Assembly (NCBI GenBank): GCA_946410455.1
Contig: CAMKAJ010000010.1
Location: 1 to 64,000 of the forward strand
DNA length: 64,000 nucleotides
Source: an uncultured Bacteroidales bacterium
GTDB taxonomy: Bacteria > Bacteroidota > Bacteroidia > Bacteroidales > UBA932
Direction of reading: 5' to 3'
Positions 62,558-64,000 of the stretch are shown in pieces. A program made the position numbers and the translations under genes. The notes below the pieces were generated by a model. The model was given only the letters and a program-made list of their open reading frames with translations, was not told the DNA's origin and made no database searches. Numbering within the stretch: position 1 is the stretch's first letter; the number at the start of each line of letters is the position of its first letter.

Positions 62558-62981
62558 TTATCTTTACTGCGCGTACAGGTACTTCAACCTGTACCTGTGC
62601 GAGCAATTTCGAGCTTTTTTGCTCGTAGAGGTACAAGTCATGACACCCCTACGAGCACTGTCTTTATACCTGGGCGCTGCCCAAGTTGAACATTTTGCTC
62701 GCGAGATACACCAGAGCCATTTCTCATTGATTTCGTGGCCGCAAAAACCCCGATTCCTTTAGAAACTCCGTCACGAAATACACCAGAACCGTCTCCCGTT
62801 GATTTCGTGGCAGCAAACTACTGGCACAGGCTCCATCCGTTCTGTCAGGTGATCCCTTTTAGGCCCCTCAAAAAGAGTTTCGGGAGAAAAAGGTATAAAA
62901 AAAGAAAAGCTCCACCAACACTACTAACCCCTCAAGTAGGAACTTAAGACTTCATGTTGCGCAGGTCTTTTCTTGTTGGTG
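62558..62981. other. Non-coding accessory stretch rich in inverted and direct repeats
   Basis: No supportable gene. It holds CAGGTAC/GTACCTG (62576-62597) and GCTCGTAG/CTACGAGC (62621-62656) hairpins. A direct repeat ATACACCAGA...TTGATTTCGTGGC occurs at 62706-62745 and 62778-62817, again 72 bases apart. Confidence 0.6.
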
Positions 62982-63056
62982 CAAAGTTATGCACTATTTT
63001 TGATTAACCAAACATTCCAAAAGATATGCGAAGGTCGCGGGGAATGGCTATTTTTG
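62982..63056. repeat. Promoter-bearing repeat, copy B
   Basis: Matches copies A and C, with core TTCCAAAAGATATGCGAAGG. The right edge is TATTTTTG (63049-63056), an exact plus-strand -7 element. The left edge read on the minus strand is TAACTTTG (62982-62989), an exact minus-strand -7 element. Confidence 0.8.
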
Positions 63057-63217
63057 TATGATTGATAATAAACTGTATCACAAATGCCTGATTTTAAAGA
63101 CTATAATCATAATTTGATACAGCTGTCATTATTATGGCTTCTTTTGGTTACACAAACTTGTGTATTCCGTCCTGCTGACTGCGAATGCGGTCAGCATCAA
63201 ACCATCAATAGTCGAAA
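63057..63217. other. Gap after repeat B, no clear gene
   Basis: Short frames exist (a 61-codon one from 63084) but show no recognisable protein, and the plus-strand promoter of repeat B appears to lead into nothing intact. Confidence 0.5.
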
Positions 63218-63241
63218 CCCACGGCCGAAAAACGCCGTGGG
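63218..63241 (-). terminator. Hairpin after the HEPN/MNT operon
   Basis: CCCACGGC (63218-63225) and GCCGTGGG (63234-63241) around an 8-base loop, 24 bases beyond the MNT stop. On the minus strand only a short T-run follows. Confidence 0.55.
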
Positions 63242-63265
63242 CTTCACTGTTATCTTTTGTGTGAT

Positions 63266-63562
63266 TTAAATAGCTACTCCGGTAGAGAGGACATCCTGAT
63301 ACAGGGGCGAAGGGTAACGGGCGTCAATTAAGACGGGTTCAATCATCGTGTTGACGTCCCAGGTTAATGACCAAAGCAAAGAAGACGTCTTCAGAAAGTC
63401 ATCCTTCACTTCCGGAACAACAACTGCCACATCAATATCACTGTCCTTATGGGCTTTCCCTGTGCTATAGGACCCATACAGGTACACTTCGGCAGGCCCC
63501 ATCGCTGAAACCACAACGTCTTTGTACCTACGAACAATGTCTATAACTTCGTTTTTACCCAT
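63266..63562 (-). CDS. MNT-type nucleotidyltransferase (antitoxin of a HEPN/MNT pair)
   Basis: 98 residues, usual for minimal nucleotidyltransferases. The active site is LYGSYSTGKAHKDSDIDVAVV: Gly30-Ser31 and metal-binding Asp42 and Asp44. Such proteins inactivate the partner HEPN RNase by AMP transfer. It starts inside the frame that would be the C-terminus of the HEPN protein, so the pair was originally translationally coupled. A hairpin follows. Confidence 0.88.
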   Translation of the reverse strand: MGKNEVIDIVRRYKDVVVSAMGPAEVYLYGSYSTGKAHKDSDIDVAVVVPEVKDDFLKTSSLLWSLTWDVNTMIEPVLIDARYPSPLYQDVLSTGVAI

Positions 63563-63630
63563 TGCTGCATCTCCTTTGTCTTATCAAGAATCTCTTTGCA
63601 CTTTGCCTCAGACAACGCCGAACTCAAAGA

Positions 63631-63930
63631 TTATTTGTATGACGGATATCTGGCCTGAATATTCATCGGCATTATCTCGCTGATGAAAACCTTCTGTCCA
63701 TCAGACAGCAGTTGCCCCAGACCACAACTCTGTGCTACGTTAATCAAGTTATGCGAATAAGGGGCGGGCTCCTCCTTTTTTGAGCACCAGTACGCTTTAA
63801 AAATTTTTTCAAGGGTCTGGTGACACATATACCCGACATACAGCCACCGTCCAGTGCGGAACATTGCATCGGCGGTGCCCAAATCATAGTCGGATAAGTC
63901 TGACCAGTATTTAACCTTGTCCAAATCCAT
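63631..63930 (-). CDS. HEPN-domain protein, cut short by an in-frame stop
   Basis: 99 residues. HEPN pattern: DLGTADAMFRTGRWLYVGYMCHQTLEKIFKAYWC, then PYSHNLINVAQSCGL and a closing MNIQARYPSYK. After the TAA at 63631-63633 the same frame continues for 29 residues (SLSSALSEAKCKEILDKTKE, then MQQWVKTKL) to a TAG at 63541, overlapping the MNT start. That tail looks like the normal last helix of this family, so the TAA is probably a recent nonsense mutation (from CAA or GAA). The toxin is likely impaired or truncated. Confidence 0.82.
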   Translation of the reverse strand: MDLDKVKYWSDLSDYDLGTADAMFRTGRWLYVGYMCHQTLEKIFKAYWCSKKEEPAPYSHNLINVAQSCGLGQLLSDGQKVFISEIMPMNIQARYPSYK

Positions 63931-63937
63931 TGCATTA

Positions 63938-64000
63938 CAAAGATAAGTGTAATTTCTGATTTACCAATACATTCCAAAAGATTTGCTCAGGTCTGCGGGA
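63938..64000. repeat. Promoter-bearing repeat, copy C (cut by window end)
   Basis: Shares the core ACATTCCAAAAGATTTGC with copies A and B. Its left edge is TATCTTTG on the minus strand (63938-63945), an exact -7 element 7 bases before the HEPN start, so this copy is the promoter of the HEPN/MNT pair. Confidence 0.75.

Noticed and set aside
62259..62762. A 167-codon frame containing 24-residue repeats
   Set aside because: It is the tail of the DUF3800 remnant read through 72-bp repeats that stay open because 72 is divisible by three.
63084..63269. A 61-codon frame downstream of repeat B
   Set aside because: No similarity I recognise, it runs over the HEPN/MNT terminator hairpin, and its composition looks non-coding.

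Overview
The window comes from a member of the order Bacteroidales (phylum Bacteroidota). The evidence is direct: a SusC/SusD pair behind an ECF sigma/FecR pair, many lipoproteins with a Cys lipobox, families restricted to this phylum (DUF4290, DUF3822-like, DUF5723-like, FISUMP modules), and the Bacteroidota promoter element TAnnTTTG in front of most transcription units. Base composition is moderately GC-rich, codon use is mixed, and there is no integrated phage or insertion sequence. An uncultured gut lineage near Rikenellaceae or Cryptobacteroides is a guess, not a result.

Layout. 1-1495: 5' part of ileS (minus strand). 1609-17679: one long plus-strand operon with sigma factor, anti-sigma factor, SusC, SusD, a BACON/FISUMP-like lipoprotein, a 42-residue peptide, two giant fimbrillin-like lipoproteins with internal repeats (the second ends in a glycerophosphodiesterase domain) and a free glycerophosphodiesterase lipoprotein. 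It looks like a regulated outer-membrane uptake and surface hydrolysis system for a glycerophosphodiester-containing substrate. 17707-19309: cvpA and tsaB, ending in 52-bp tandem repeats. 19318-24700: minus-strand genes for a zinc-type CDF exporter, a COG0523 GTPase, an S1/P1 nuclease and an Fe-S membrane protein, interrupted by a plus-strand tRNA-Pro with the unusual anticodon AGG. 24750-27288: a DASS transporter and an OprP-like porin. 27299-34550: AddB-like and AddA-like recombination genes and a flavoprotein. 39487-34547 (minus): DUF4290, ftsK, a LolA-like protein, mnmA.

39554-42816 is a compact operon of an HPr-kinase-like ATPase, an S24/S26 peptidase, a PqqD-like protein and an ABC exporter. 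This combination is typical of peptide-modification systems, but no precursor gene lies beside it; it is the best candidate here for an undescribed system. 42813-49962: apbE, a FISUMP lipoprotein, an RSH protein whose synthetase half has lost key residues, a ComEC core, ackA and a Ptb/Pta-type acyltransferase. 50013-61842: mazG, a hydrolase lipoprotein, rsmD, DUF3822-like, an anchored protein, then an operon nrnA-FKBP-MATE-cytidylate-kinase-like-prfB, and an outer-membrane barrel/lipoprotein pair.

61843-64000 is an accessory patch. It holds three copies of a ~75-bp repeat carrying outward promoters, a decayed DUF3800 gene, 72-bp tandem repeats, and a HEPN/MNT toxin-antitoxin pair whose HEPN gene is cut by an in-frame stop. 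A separate 106-bp palindromic element occurs twice elsewhere (21719 and 50830).
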